This document shows, piece after piece, positions 43,368 through 52,018 of a DNA stretch of 64,000 nt. This DNA is from Macondimonas sp045864775 (GTDB lineage Bacteria > Pseudomonadota > Gammaproteobacteria > UBA5335): NCBI GenBank assembly GCA_045864775.1, contig BTVR01000001.1:434001-498000 (forward strand), in the 5' to 3' direction. Numbering within the stretch: position 1 is the first letter of the stretch; each line of letters opens with the position of its first letter. Under the pieces are notes generated by a model. That model ran no database searches. It was given only the letters and a program-made list of their open reading frames with translations, and was not told the DNA's origin. Both the position numbers and the translations under genes were made by a program.

Positions 43368-44833
43368 CGGCCGAACTCGCCTTGACGCTGGCGGTGTTCG
43401 CCACGCCCTTGGCGGCGCCCCTGATCGGTTTGGCGCGTCATCTTCCCAACCTGCGCGAAGCCGTGACACTCGTGACCGCCATCGGGCTTCTGGCGTGCGT
43501 CATCTCCATCGTCCAGGCGGTGCAGGCGGGCGCCCCGCCGGTCCTGCATCTGGTCCAGATTCTGCCCGGCATGAACGTGGCCTTTGCCCCTGAACCGCTG
43601 GGAGCGCTGTTCGCGCTCGTGGCCGCCACGCTCTGGATCCCCACGGCGGTCTACGCCATCGGCTATATGCGGGACCATCACGTCCCGCACCAGACCCGAT
43701 TTTTCGCCTGCTTCCCTCTGGCGCTCGCGAGCACGATGGGGATCGCCTTCGCCGGCAACCTGCTCACGCTGTTCATTTTTTATGAACTGCTGACCCTGTC
43801 GACCTACCCGCTCGTCGCCCACGCCGGCAGCGAGGCGGCGCGGCGCGGCGCACGCACTTACCTCTTTCTCCTGATGGGGACCTCCATCGGTTTCCTCTTG
43901 CCGGCGATCATCTGGACCGCCATGGCGGCCGGCACGCTGGATTTCCGGCCCGGCGGCATCCTCGCCGGCCGTCTCTCGCCGCTGCAGACAGCGCTGCTCT
44001 ACGCGCTCTTCCTGTTCGGGATCGGCAAGGCGGCGCTGATGCCGTTTCATCGCTGGCTGCCCGGCGCCATGGTGGCGCCGACGCCGGTCAGCGCCTTGCT
44101 GCATGCCGTCGCAGTGGTCAAGGCGGGCGTTTTCACCGTCCTGAAGGTGACCCACTCGATTTTCGGCGTCGACGTCCTGCAGACGACGGGCGCCGGCATG
44201 CCCATGGCCTTCCTGGCGGCTTTCACGCTGGTCGCGGCCTCGCTCATCGCCCTGGCGCAGGACAACCTCAAGGCGCGCCTGGCCTACTCGACCGTGAGCC
44301 AACTCGCCTACATCGTCCTCGGCGCGGCAATGGCAAGCACCACGGGCCTGCTGGGCGGCGCGCTGCACATCGTGATGCACGCCTTCGGCAAGATCACGTT
44401 GTTCTTCTGTGCGGGCGCGATCCTGATCCGGGCGCACAAGAGCCGGGTGAGCGAACTCGACGGTCTGGGACGACGCATGCCGCTGACGTTTGCCGCCTTC
44501 GCGATCGCCGCCATCAGCGTTGCCGGCTTGCCGCCCGGGGGAGGCATGTGGAGCAAATGGCTGCTGGCCGGCGCCACGACACAGAACCATCAGCCGTGGC
44601 TGCTCGCGGCCCTGCTGCTCAGCACGCTGCTCAATCTCGCGTATCTGATGCCGGTGGTCGGGCGTGCATTCTTCAAGCCCCTGCCGGCCGAGACCCCTGC
44701 GCACGTCCGGGAGGCGCCGCTGGCGTGTCTCATTCCCTTGTGTCTGACGGCGCTGGCCACGCTCGTGTTGTTTTTCGGCGCGGGCCCGATCCTCGACTTT
44801 CTGAGTCCTTGGGCCGAAACCCATGAATCCTAA
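43364..44833 (+). CDS. Second proton-channel paralogue (NuoM/MrpD-like)
   Basis: A 489-residue NuoL/M/N-family protein. E141 (LFIFYELLTLSTYPL) and K222 (GIGKAALMPFHRWLP) are kept, and RLAYSTVSQLAYIVLG and HAFGKITLFFCAG match the distal half-channel. Compared with the first paralogue, VAPTPVSALLHAVAVVKAG is closer to NuoL/NuoM. It should translocate protons or be a second ion channel of the complex. ATG 43364 overlaps the first paralogue by four bases. Confidence 0.92.
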   Translation: MTAELALTLAVFATPLAAPLIGLARHLPNLREAVTLVTAIGLLACVISIVQAVQAGAPPVLHLVQILPGMNVAFAPEPLGALFALVAATLWIPTAVYAIGYMRDHHVPHQTRFFACFPLALASTMGIAFAGNLLTLFIFYELLTLSTYPLVAHAGSEAARRGARTYLFLLMGTSIGFLLPAIIWTAMAAGTLDFRPGGILAGRLSPLQTALLYALFLFGIGKAALMPFHRWLPGAMVAPTPVSALLHAVAVVKAGVFTVLKVTHSIFGVDVLQTTGAGMPMAFLAAFTLVAASLIALAQDNLKARLAYSTVSQLAYIVLGAAMASTTGLLGGALHIVMHAFGKITLFFCAGAILIRAHKSRVSELDGLGRRMPLTFAAFAIAAISVAGLPPGGGMWSKWLLAGATTQNHQPWLLAALLLSTLLNLAYLMPVVGRAFFKPLPAETPAHVREAPLACLIPLCLTALATLVLFFGAGPILDFLSPWAETHES

Positions 44834-44972
44834 GGCGTTGCAGGAGATCGGCCAGACGGATACAGGAACCATGAGGCTGGATCGACGACCCGGCAAGCCT
44901 GTGCATGGTCCCTATGGCGCTGAAGTCCTGGCGTCCATGACGCCGTATGACCGGCAAGGACACGCGGCATGA
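44823..44972 (+). CDS. Hypothetical 49-residue protein inside the antiporter operon
   Basis: A small open frame that fills the only real gap in the operon. It begins at ATG 44823, 11 bases before the end of the second channel gene, and its stop overlaps the start of the third (ATGA at 44969-44972). The product is hydrophilic and basic (MNPKALQEIGQ at the start; RLDRRPGKPVHG in the middle), with no membrane helix. A second in-frame ATG is at 44871. The upstream ribosome site is weak. I know no family for it; the argument is the exact fit between two translationally coupled genes. Confidence 0.5.
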   Translation: MNPKALQEIGQTDTGTMRLDRRPGKPVHGPYGAEVLASMTPYDRQGHAA

Positions 44973-46669
44973 CGCTCGAGCAACTGCCCTGGCACCTGCC
45001 ACCGGGCTGGCCCCTGATCCTGGGCGGAGTGTTGCTGGCCGGACTGCCCGCACGTCTGCGCGCCCGGCTGCTGCCGGTGCCCGCGCTGCTCGCGCTGATG
45101 CACCTGGACCTGTTCGATCACGGCCACTTCGGGCAAGTGATACTTGCGGGCCAAACGCTGACGCTGGCGCGCCTGGACGCGCTGTCCACGCCCTTTGCCT
45201 GGCTGTTCGGTTTTGCGGCGCTCATCGCCAGCCTGTACCTGCGTGGTCGCCCGCAGCGGCATGAATGCGCGGCTGGGCTGATCTATGCCGGCGCTGCGAT
45301 CGGGGCGGTCTGCGCCGGCGATCTGCTGGGCCTCTTTCTCTACTGGGAACTCACGGCGCTGGCCTCGGCCCTGCTGCTGTTTCCCGATGGTGGGCGATCA
45401 GACTACGGCATGGCCCTGCGCTACCTGATCGTTCAGGTCATCTCGGGTGTCTTGCTGATGGGCGGCAGCTTGCTGCACCTGCAGGAAACGGGATCACTGG
45501 CCTTCGACGCGCTGACGCCGAACGATGCGGCCGGGGTCTGGATTCTGGCGGCGTTCGCCATCAAGGCAGCCTTCCCCTTGCTGCACGGCTGGGCCATCGA
45601 GGCCTACCCGTCCGCCTCACCGGCCGGGACCGTCCTGCTCAGTACATTCACCACCAAGCTGGCCATCTATGCGCTCGCCCGCGGTTTCGCCGGTCTCGAC
45701 ACGCTGATCCCGGTCGGGATCGCAATGATCGTGTTCACGCTCGTCCAAGGCCTGCGCGAAGACGACTTGCGCCGCACCCTGGTCTACGGGCTGATCAACC
45801 AGTTGGGCTTCATGGTCATCGCGATCGGCATGGGCACACCGCTGGCCCTCAGTGCGGCGGTCGCGCATGCCATCAGCCACGTGCTCTACAGCGGCTTGCT
45901 GTTCATGGCGCTGGGCGCCGTGCTGCTGCGTGCCGGTAGCACCCGGGCCAGCGAACTCGGCGGCTTGGCGCGGCAAATGCCTTGGACCTTCGGGTTCTGC
46001 CTGATCGGTACCTTGGGCATGGCGGCGCCGTTGTTCGCAGGCTTCGCCAGCAAATCGCTCATCCTCGCGGCTGCGCAGGAAGTCCATCTGCCCATGCTGA
46101 GCGCAATCCTGAAGGTCGGATCGATCGGGATCTTCATCATGGCCGGTCTCAAGATCCTCTATCCGGCTTTTCTCGGAGCGCAGCGGCACCGGAGGGTCAC
46201 GCGGGACGCGCCGGGCTCGATGCGGACCGCCATGGCGCTGTCTGCCCTGGGGCTCTTGCTCTTGGGGATACGGCCCGAGCTGCTCTTTGGAGCGCTCGGG
46301 GCTCAGGTCCGCTATCCGCTTTACACGCCGGCCCATGTCATCGAGCAGATCGGCATGCTCACCGGATCCATCCTGGTGTTCGCACTGCTGATGCGCCGCG
46401 GGCTCTGGCCACGGCAAATCGCCTGGGTCGGCGACGTCGACGCCCTGCAGCGGCGCGTACCGGATATCTGGCGGGCCGCCGTCCAATCTCTGCAAACTGC
46501 CCGGGCAGGGTTCGACCGAGCGGCTGCGAGCCTCGCGCGTCCAGTGTCGCAACGACTGCAGCGGGACGGCGGCGAGGAATCCGCGCTCATCCGCTCCTGG
46601 CAAATCGGTGGCATGGCGCTTTGGGTCGCCATCGCGCTCAGCGGCTATCTGCTCTTGTATTTCGTCTGA
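44969..46669 (+). CDS. Third proton-channel paralogue (MrpA/NuoL-like)
   Basis: A 566-residue NuoL/M/N-family protein. E127 (LFLYWELTALASALL) and K199 (AAFAIKAAFPLLHGW) are kept, with RRTLVYGLINQLGFMVIA and AVAHAISHVLYSGLLFMALG in the second half. It has a C-terminal extension after about residue 470 with a soluble segment (RVPDIWRAAVQSLQTARAG) and a last helix (MALWVAIALSGYLLLYFV), similar in layout to a NuoL/MrpA lateral helix end. Its stop is one base from the converging dnaQ stop. Confidence 0.9.
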   Translation: MTLEQLPWHLPPGWPLILGGVLLAGLPARLRARLLPVPALLALMHLDLFDHGHFGQVILAGQTLTLARLDALSTPFAWLFGFAALIASLYLRGRPQRHECAAGLIYAGAAIGAVCAGDLLGLFLYWELTALASALLLFPDGGRSDYGMALRYLIVQVISGVLLMGGSLLHLQETGSLAFDALTPNDAAGVWILAAFAIKAAFPLLHGWAIEAYPSASPAGTVLLSTFTTKLAIYALARGFAGLDTLIPVGIAMIVFTLVQGLREDDLRRTLVYGLINQLGFMVIAIGMGTPLALSAAVAHAISHVLYSGLLFMALGAVLLRAGSTRASELGGLARQMPWTFGFCLIGTLGMAAPLFAGFASKSLILAAAQEVHLPMLSAILKVGSIGIFIMAGLKILYPAFLGAQRHRRVTRDAPGSMRTAMALSALGLLLLGIRPELLFGALGAQVRYPLYTPAHVIEQIGMLTGSILVFALLMRRGLWPRQIAWVGDVDALQRRVPDIWRAAVQSLQTARAGFDRAAASLARPVSQRLQRDGGEESALIRSWQIGGMALWVAIALSGYLLLYFV

Positions 46670-46670
46670 A

Positions 46671-47405
46671 TCACGCCGGCTGATCGGCCTCGAGTTGCCG
46701 CCAGAGGCAGCGTCCACCGCTGATCGCATCGAGTTCGGCGAGCATGCGCTCGTGCAGCAAGCGTTCATCCTCGTTCGCCGACATGATGATCCAGCGTCCG
46801 TCGCGAGCGCGCCGAATGGCGGGATCGTTCGGTTCGCCGACGCGGCTCGCGTTTCCCGCGCCCAGGCTATCCAGGGTCAGGGCCACCTGACCGCCGGTCA
46901 TGGCGAGATAGACCTCCGCCAGGATTTGGGCATCGAGCAGGGCGCCATGCAGCTGGCGCTGGCTGTTGTCGATCTGGTAGCGCTTGCACAGGGCATCGAG
47001 CGAATTGCGTTGCCCCGGATGCCGTTGCCGTGCAACGAGCAGGGTATCGATCACCACACACCGGCACTCGAGCGGCTCATGCCCCAGTCCGCAGCGCGTC
47101 AGCTCGGCATTCAGAAATCCGAGGTCGAAAGCGGCGTTGTGAATGATGAGTTCGTCGCCCGCGAGAAAAGCGAGCAGTTCCTCGGCGACCTCTGCAAAGC
47201 GCGGTTCATGGGCGAGCTTCTCCAAGGTGATGCCATGCACCTCGATCGCGCCGGCATCGATGTCGCGCTCGGGATTCAGGTAACGGTGGAAACTGCGGCC
47301 CGTGAGCCGGCGATCGACCAGTTCGATGCAGCCGACTTCGATGAGGCGATGGCCCTCCTCGACGCTGAGCCCCGTGGTTTCGGTATCGAGCACGATCTGC
47401 CTCAT
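46671..47405 (-). CDS. dnaQ: DNA polymerase III epsilon subunit (3'-5' proofreading exonuclease)
   Basis: DEDDh exonuclease, 244 residues (E. coli 243). Motifs: ExoI IVLDTETTGL, ExoII LIIHNAAFDLGFLNAEL, ExoIII LHGALLDAQILAEVYL. The C-terminal part that binds the alpha subunit is present. It overlaps rnhA by four bases, as in many related genomes. Confidence 0.96.
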   Translation of the reverse strand: MRQIVLDTETTGLSVEEGHRLIEVGCIELVDRRLTGRSFHRYLNPERDIDAGAIEVHGITLEKLAHEPRFAEVAEELLAFLAGDELIIHNAAFDLGFLNAELTRCGLGHEPLECRCVVIDTLLVARQRHPGQRNSLDALCKRYQIDNSQRQLHGALLDAQILAEVYLAMTGGQVALTLDSLGAGNASRVGEPNDPAIRRARDGRWIIMSANEDERLLHERMLAELDAISGGRCLWRQLEADQPA

Positions 47406-47875
47406 CGGGCGCCCTCGGCCACCAGCGGGCGAGGAGGCTGCGCCAGGAGCGCATCGATGGCTGCATTGGCCAGCGCGTCGGCACGCTCATTCTCGGGGTG
47501 CCCCGCATGCCCCCTCACCCAGTGCCATGTGATCTGGTGGTGCTCGGCGAGTGTGTCGAGTCGGCGCCAGAGGTCTTCGTTCTTGACCGGATCCTTTCCC
47601 GCCGTGCGCCACCCGCGACGCTTCCAGTTGGCGAGCCACTGGGACATCCCGTCGCACAGATAGCGCGAATCGGTGTACAGCTCGACGCGGCAGGTCTCGC
47701 GCAGCGCCGACAGGGCAGCAATGGCGCCCATCATTTCCATGCGGTTGTTGGTGGTCATGGGTTCGGCACCCTGCATTTCGCGTTCGCGCTCGGCAAAACG
47801 CAGGATGGCGCCCCAGCCACCCGGGCCCGGATTGCCGCGGCAGGCGCCGTCGGTGAAGATCTGAACGTGCTTCAT
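47402..47875 (-). CDS. rnhA: Ribonuclease HI
   Basis: Cleaves the RNA strand of RNA-DNA hybrids. The 157-residue protein carries the four acidic residues: D in IFTDGACRGNPG, E in NNRMEMMGAI, D in LYTDSRYL and D in NERADALANAA. ATG 47875 overlaps the methyltransferase stop (ATGA). Confidence 0.97.
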   Translation of the reverse strand: MKHVQIFTDGACRGNPGPGGWGAILRFAEREREMQGAEPMTTNNRMEMMGAIAALSALRETCRVELYTDSRYLCDGMSQWLANWKRRGWRTAGKDPVKNEDLWRRLDTLAEHHQITWHWVRGHAGHPENERADALANAAIDALLAQPPRPLVAEGAR

Positions 47876-48642
47876 GCATCCTTTTCCGCGTTGGTGTTGA
47901 CGGGGAGGGCTGCGCCGATGCGGCCGGCCGGCACCAACCGTGGAACCCAGCGGCGGCGACGACGCAGCGGGGTCAGCGTGCGGACGCGCTTGCGCGCCAC
48001 CAGCACGTAGCCGCCGCCGCTCCACGGCATGAATCGGGCCTTCCACCCGTCGAACGGCAGCAGGTCGGACAGCGCGCGTCCTCCGGTCAGCGGCAGCCGA
48101 TGCAGGCAATGACGCACGTCCGTGACGTCGTAACCCAGCAGGGACAGCCAATCGCGCAACCGCGCCTCGCTGATCAGGCGCTGGACGCGCGGCAGCTGGC
48201 GCTCCGAGCGACTGAGTCGGATACGCAGACCCCAGCTGCTGTAGGGGTTGAAGCCGACGATGACGAGCCGACCCTCGCCGATCAGCACCCGGTCCACTTC
48301 GCGCAGCAGCGGATGCGGATGTGGAACCTGCTCCAGCAGATGGGACAGCACCACGACATCCACGCTTTCGGTGGCGATCGGCAAATGATGGGGATCCGAC
48401 CGCACATCCCCCGCCTTCCCTTCGTGCGCCGCGGAGACCACGAAACAACGGTGCAACTGATCACCCTGGCGCGGAAACAACCGTGTCCCAGGCCAATCAC
48501 CCACTTGCAGGCCGAAGCTTCCGTAGATGCCTTCCAGCCCCGCGGCCAGGACGGTGCGTTCGGTCCTGAGGACATGCCGCCCCAACGGACTCTGGCGCCA
48601 GTGCGCGTCGGCCTGCGGCGGCGGGGATAAACGGGCTGCCAT
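47872..48642 (-). CDS. Class I SAM-dependent methyltransferase (YafS-like)
   Basis: A 256-residue methyltransferase-fold protein encoded before rnhA-dnaQ, the position of E. coli yafS. Visible are the acidic motif SVDVVVLSHLLEQVPHPHPLL and the following GRLVIVGFNPYSSWGLR, typical of the Methyltransf_11 group; the first SAM loop is poor (GIYGSFGLQVGDWPG), so cofactor binding is uncertain. ATG 48642 is chosen for GAGG eight bases upstream; a TTG 36 bases earlier is possible. Substrate is unknown. Confidence 0.8.
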   Translation of the reverse strand: MAARLSPPPQADAHWRQSPLGRHVLRTERTVLAAGLEGIYGSFGLQVGDWPGTRLFPRQGDQLHRCFVVSAAHEGKAGDVRSDPHHLPIATESVDVVVLSHLLEQVPHPHPLLREVDRVLIGEGRLVIVGFNPYSSWGLRIRLSRSERQLPRVQRLISEARLRDWLSLLGYDVTDVRHCLHRLPLTGGRALSDLLPFDGWKARFMPWSGGGYVLVARKRVRTLTPLRRRRRWVPRLVPAGRIGAALPVNTNAEKDA

Positions 48643-48730
48643 GGCGACTGCCTCATCAATTAGGGGGAACGAGATCAATTCTACTCCAACAAGCGCTTGA
48701 CCCTAGCCCCTCGGGCTGACAGGATACGGC

Positions 48731-49510
48731 ATGCTTTGCGTTCACCCCGTTAGAGCCTTCGCCGATAACTATATCTGGGTGCTGGAAAATTCTGACACTC
48801 GACAGGCTGTTGTCGTCGACCCGGGCGATCCGGATCCGGTGCGTTCCTTCCTGAGCGCGCGCGGGCTTTCCTTGGCGGCGGTCCTCGCCACACATCATCA
48901 CCCCGATCACGTGGGCGGGATCGCGGCCCTGGTTACGCCGGGCGTCCCGGTGTTCGGGCCGGCGCGCGAGAAGATTCCGGGTAAAACCCATGATGTCGCC
49001 GACGCGACGCGCTTCACGCTCCCCGGTGCCGGTTGCGCGGTCACGACGCTCGAGATACCCGGCCATACCTTGGGTCATGTCGCCTTTTACATTGCCGAGA
49101 TCGAGGCCCTGTTCTGCGGCGACACCTTGTTCGGCGGTGGCTGCGGTCGTCTGTTCGAAGGAACGGCCGAGCAGATGCACCGGTCGCTCCGGCGTCTCGC
49201 CGCCTTGCCCGCCGACACGCAGGTGTACTGCGGTCATGAATACACCATTGCGAATCTCGCCTTTGCGCTCGCGGTGGAGCCCGACAATGGCGATGTCATT
49301 GGCCGCCGCGACGCGGATGCGAGCAAGTTGTCCGGTGGGCAGCCCACTCTGCCGAGCCGCATCGAGATCGAGAAACGGACCAACCCGTTTCTGCGGACGG
49401 ACGTGCCATCGGTGCGGCTCGCTGCCGAACGCCATGCCGGCCGGACGTTGCCGGACGAGGTGGGGGTTTTCGCAGCGCTGCGGCACTGGAAGGATCATTT
49501 CCGCGCATGA
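48731..49510 (+). CDS. gloB: Hydroxyacylglutathione hydrolase (glyoxalase II)
   Basis: Dinuclear metallo-beta-lactamase-fold hydrolase that splits S-lactoylglutathione to lactate and glutathione. The 259-residue protein has the metal motif ATHHHPDHVGG, IPGHTLGH, FCGDTLFGGGCGRLFEG and the C-terminal substrate-binding domain (YCGHEYTIANLAFAL). AGGA precedes ATG 48731 by seven bases. It is divergent from the methyltransferase and overlaps mltD by four bases. Confidence 0.95.
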   Translation: MLCVHPVRAFADNYIWVLENSDTRQAVVVDPGDPDPVRSFLSARGLSLAAVLATHHHPDHVGGIAALVTPGVPVFGPAREKIPGKTHDVADATRFTLPGAGCAVTTLEIPGHTLGHVAFYIAEIEALFCGDTLFGGGCGRLFEGTAEQMHRSLRRLAALPADTQVYCGHEYTIANLAFALAVEPDNGDVIGRRDADASKLSGGQPTLPSRIEIEKRTNPFLRTDVPSVRLAAERHAGRTLPDEVGVFAALRHWKDHFRA

Positions 49511-51141
49511 GAAAACTTCGCTTCACCGCTGAGATCGGCGGCTCCGAGACGCAGGGTGAGGATCGCGCCGATCGCATCAAGTGGCTGACCATCGGCTGTA
49601 CGGTTTTGGGAATGGTGGGCTGCAGCACCCATCATCCCGGCACCACGCGCACGGCGACCGCCGCGGATCAGGCGGGCCGGATCGCCGCGGCGGCGCCGCA
49701 GCGTCGTTTCGCGCCAGCCAATGGATCTGCCGCTGCCGACCGTTCTGCAGCCGTCGCCCAATCGGTGCCGTCCCAGAACGATGAACTGGTGTTCCATTCC
49801 CTGCTGGACGCGAGCGCCGCCGATGAATCCTCCATGTCGGCGCAGTGGCGTGCCGAAGCGTCCGACCGGGCCATCTGGGATCGGCTGCGAGGCGGATTTT
49901 CGCTGAGCTTCGAAGACCGCTCGTCCATCAAACGGGAAATCGATGCGTTCAGCGCGCGGACGCTGGAACGCAATCTGGCGCAGTCCTCCGAGTACCTCTA
50001 TCTCGTCCTCGATGAAGTCGAACGTCGCGGAATGCCGGCGGAGATCGCCCTTTTGCCCCTCGTGGAAAGCGGCTACAACCCGGCGGCGGTTTCCCCGGGC
50101 AAGGCGGCCGGATTATGGCAGTTCCTGCCGCAGACGGCGCGCAATTTCGGTCTGAAGCTCACGCAGTCCTATGACGGACGCCATGACGTCATGGCATCCA
50201 CGCGGGCGGCGCTGGACTACATGGACCACTTGGGCGACATGTTCGGCGGCGACTGGTTGTTGGCCCTGACGGCTTACAACACCGGCGAGGGTACCGTGCA
50301 GCGCTGGATCCAGCAGAACCGTCAGGAAGGCAAGCCGACCGACTTCTTCGCGCTGCCCATTCCTCTCCAGACGCGCCGCTACATTCCGCGGCTCATGGCG
50401 ATGCGTGAGGTCATCGACAATCCGCGGCGCTACGGCGTGGAATTGCCGGACATTCCGAATCGGCCCGTGCTCGACAGCGTCGATGTCCAGGGACGCCTCG
50501 ACCTGGCCACCGTAGCCGATGCGGTCAACCTGAGTCCGTCCCAGGTCCTGCGCTACAACCCTGGGATTCAGGCGAAGACCAGAATGGCGCTGTCGAGTCC
50601 GCTGCTTCTGCCTGCCGTGCATGCACGGCGCTTGCAGCAGTATCTGGATGATCCGCAGAACGCGCAACTCGCACAGAACACGGTCGCGGCCCCGGAAGGT
50701 GCCGGGGATGTTGCGCAGGACCTGCGTGTCGAAGCCGATCGCGTACTCGAGAAGCCTGCCCGCCCCGAGCGGTCGACGCGGACCCACGTGGTGCGCTCCG
50801 GCGACTCGCTCTACAGCATCGCCAAGCTGCACGGGGTCGATTCGGCTGCGGTGGCCAAGGCCAACAAATTGTCACCCAAGGCCACGCTGAAGGTTGGCCA
50901 AACCCTGCGGATCGTGGCACCCGAGCACGATGAGCGGCAGCGTCCCGCTCAGCGCCACTCGAGCTACGCCGTCCGCCAGGGGGACACGCTGGGAACGATT
51001 GCCGGCCGTTTTGGGATCAGTGTCGCGGATCTGGCGAGGTGGAACGGCATCAAGCCTAACAGCGTGCTGCGGCTCGGTCAGCTTCTTGCCGTTCGCGCGC
51101 CTGACGGATCACGTCGAGCCATCGCCGACGGTTCCGGGTGA
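49507..51141 (+). CDS. mltD: Membrane-bound lytic murein transglycosylase D with LysM repeats
   Basis: A 544-residue lipoprotein-type transglycosylase. The N-terminus is unusual: about 24 polar residues precede the hydrophobic stretch WLTIGCTVLGMVGCSTHH, where the last Cys could be the lipid-modified residue, though Met at -3 of the lipobox is not ideal. The SLT domain (about residues 160-300) has LPLVESGYNPAAVSPGKAAG with the catalytic Glu and LTAYNTGEGTVQRW. Two LysM modules follow (THVVRSGDSLYSIAKLHGV and SSYAVRQGDTLGTIAGRFGI). It acts on peptidoglycan, presumably from the outer membrane. It overlaps gloB by four bases, the usual pairing. Confidence 0.92.
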   Translation: MRKLRFTAEIGGSETQGEDRADRIKWLTIGCTVLGMVGCSTHHPGTTRTATAADQAGRIAAAAPQRRFAPANGSAAADRSAAVAQSVPSQNDELVFHSLLDASAADESSMSAQWRAEASDRAIWDRLRGGFSLSFEDRSSIKREIDAFSARTLERNLAQSSEYLYLVLDEVERRGMPAEIALLPLVESGYNPAAVSPGKAAGLWQFLPQTARNFGLKLTQSYDGRHDVMASTRAALDYMDHLGDMFGGDWLLALTAYNTGEGTVQRWIQQNRQEGKPTDFFALPIPLQTRRYIPRLMAMREVIDNPRRYGVELPDIPNRPVLDSVDVQGRLDLATVADAVNLSPSQVLRYNPGIQAKTRMALSSPLLLPAVHARRLQQYLDDPQNAQLAQNTVAAPEGAGDVAQDLRVEADRVLEKPARPERSTRTHVVRSGDSLYSIAKLHGVDSAAVAKANKLSPKATLKVGQTLRIVAPEHDERQRPAQRHSSYAVRQGDTLGTIAGRFGISVADLARWNGIKPNSVLRLGQLLAVRAPDGSRRAIADGSG

Positions 51142-51186
51142 TATCATGGCGCGCTGTCGTTGACGGACCAATAGAAAGGCGGAGTC

Positions 51187-51966
51187 ATGGGATTTTTGAG
51201 CGGAAAGCGTGCGTTGATCGTCGGCGTGGCCAGCAATCGGTCCATTGCCTGGGGCATCGCGCAGGCCATGCGGCGCGAAGGCGCAGAACTGGCCTTCACC
51301 TATCAGGGCGACAAGCTGAAATCCCGAGTCGAGGAAATGGCGGTTGAATGCCAGTCCTCCCTGTGTTTCCCCTGCGACGTGGGTGATGACGCCCAGATCG
51401 ATGGCCTCATGGCAGAACTCGGCTCGCGCTGGGATGGCCTTGATATCCTCGTGCATTCGGTAGCGTTCGCGCCCCGCGAACAACTCGAAGGACGGTTCGT
51501 GGACAGCGTCACGCGCGAGGGCTTCCGCATGGCCCACGATATCAGCGCCTACAGTTTCGCGGCGCTGGCCAAGGCGGCCTACCCGTTGATGAAAGGTCGC
51601 AAGGGCGCCTTGCTGACCATGACCTATGCCGGCGCGGTTCGCGCCATACCCAATTACAACGTCATGGGTCCGGCAAAAGCCAGCCTCGAATCATGTGTCC
51701 GGTTTCTGGCCCAGGACTTGGGGCCGGAAGGCATCCGCGTCAATGCCATTTCGGCAGGCCCCATCAAGACGCTGGCGGCTGCGGGCATCAGCGGCTTTCG
51801 GGGCATGCTCGGCCGGGCTGAAGAGGCCTCGCCGCTGCGGCGCAATGTGACTATCGAAGAGGTCGGCAACGTCGGCGCATTCCTCTGCTCCGATCTGGCG
51901 TCCGGGATCACCGGCGAAATCACCTACGTGGATGCCGGCTACAACATCCTCGGGTTGATCGCCTGA
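51187..51966 (+). CDS. fabI: Enoyl-ACP reductase (NADH)
   Basis: Catalyses the last reduction of each fatty-acid elongation cycle; target of triclosan in related bacteria. The 259-residue protein has the FabI-type cofactor motif GVASNRSIAWGIA, the active-site pair Y147 (TMTYAGA) and Y157-x6-K164 (NYNVMGPAKAS), and ISAGPIKTLAAAGI. AGGCGGAG precedes ATG 51187. It is separate from the fab cluster at 26-30 kb. Confidence 0.96.
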   Translation: MGFLSGKRALIVGVASNRSIAWGIAQAMRREGAELAFTYQGDKLKSRVEEMAVECQSSLCFPCDVGDDAQIDGLMAELGSRWDGLDILVHSVAFAPREQLEGRFVDSVTREGFRMAHDISAYSFAALAKAAYPLMKGRKGALLTMTYAGAVRAIPNYNVMGPAKASLESCVRFLAQDLGPEGIRVNAISAGPIKTLAAAGISGFRGMLGRAEEASPLRRNVTIEEVGNVGAFLCSDLASGITGEITYVDAGYNILGLIA

Positions 51967-51975
51967 TTTGCGCGG

Positions 51976-52018
51976 CGACGCGCGTCACCCGGTCGTCAGA
52001 CGCCGCTGACGCGCGTCG
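51976..52018. terminator. Inverted repeat between converging fabI and symporter genes
   Basis: A perfect 12-base-pair inverted repeat, CGACGCGCGTCA / TGACGCGCGTCG, with a 19-base spacer. It starts nine bases after the fabI stop and runs into the last codons of the symporter gene. It has no T run, so termination is plausible but unproved. Confidence 0.4.
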
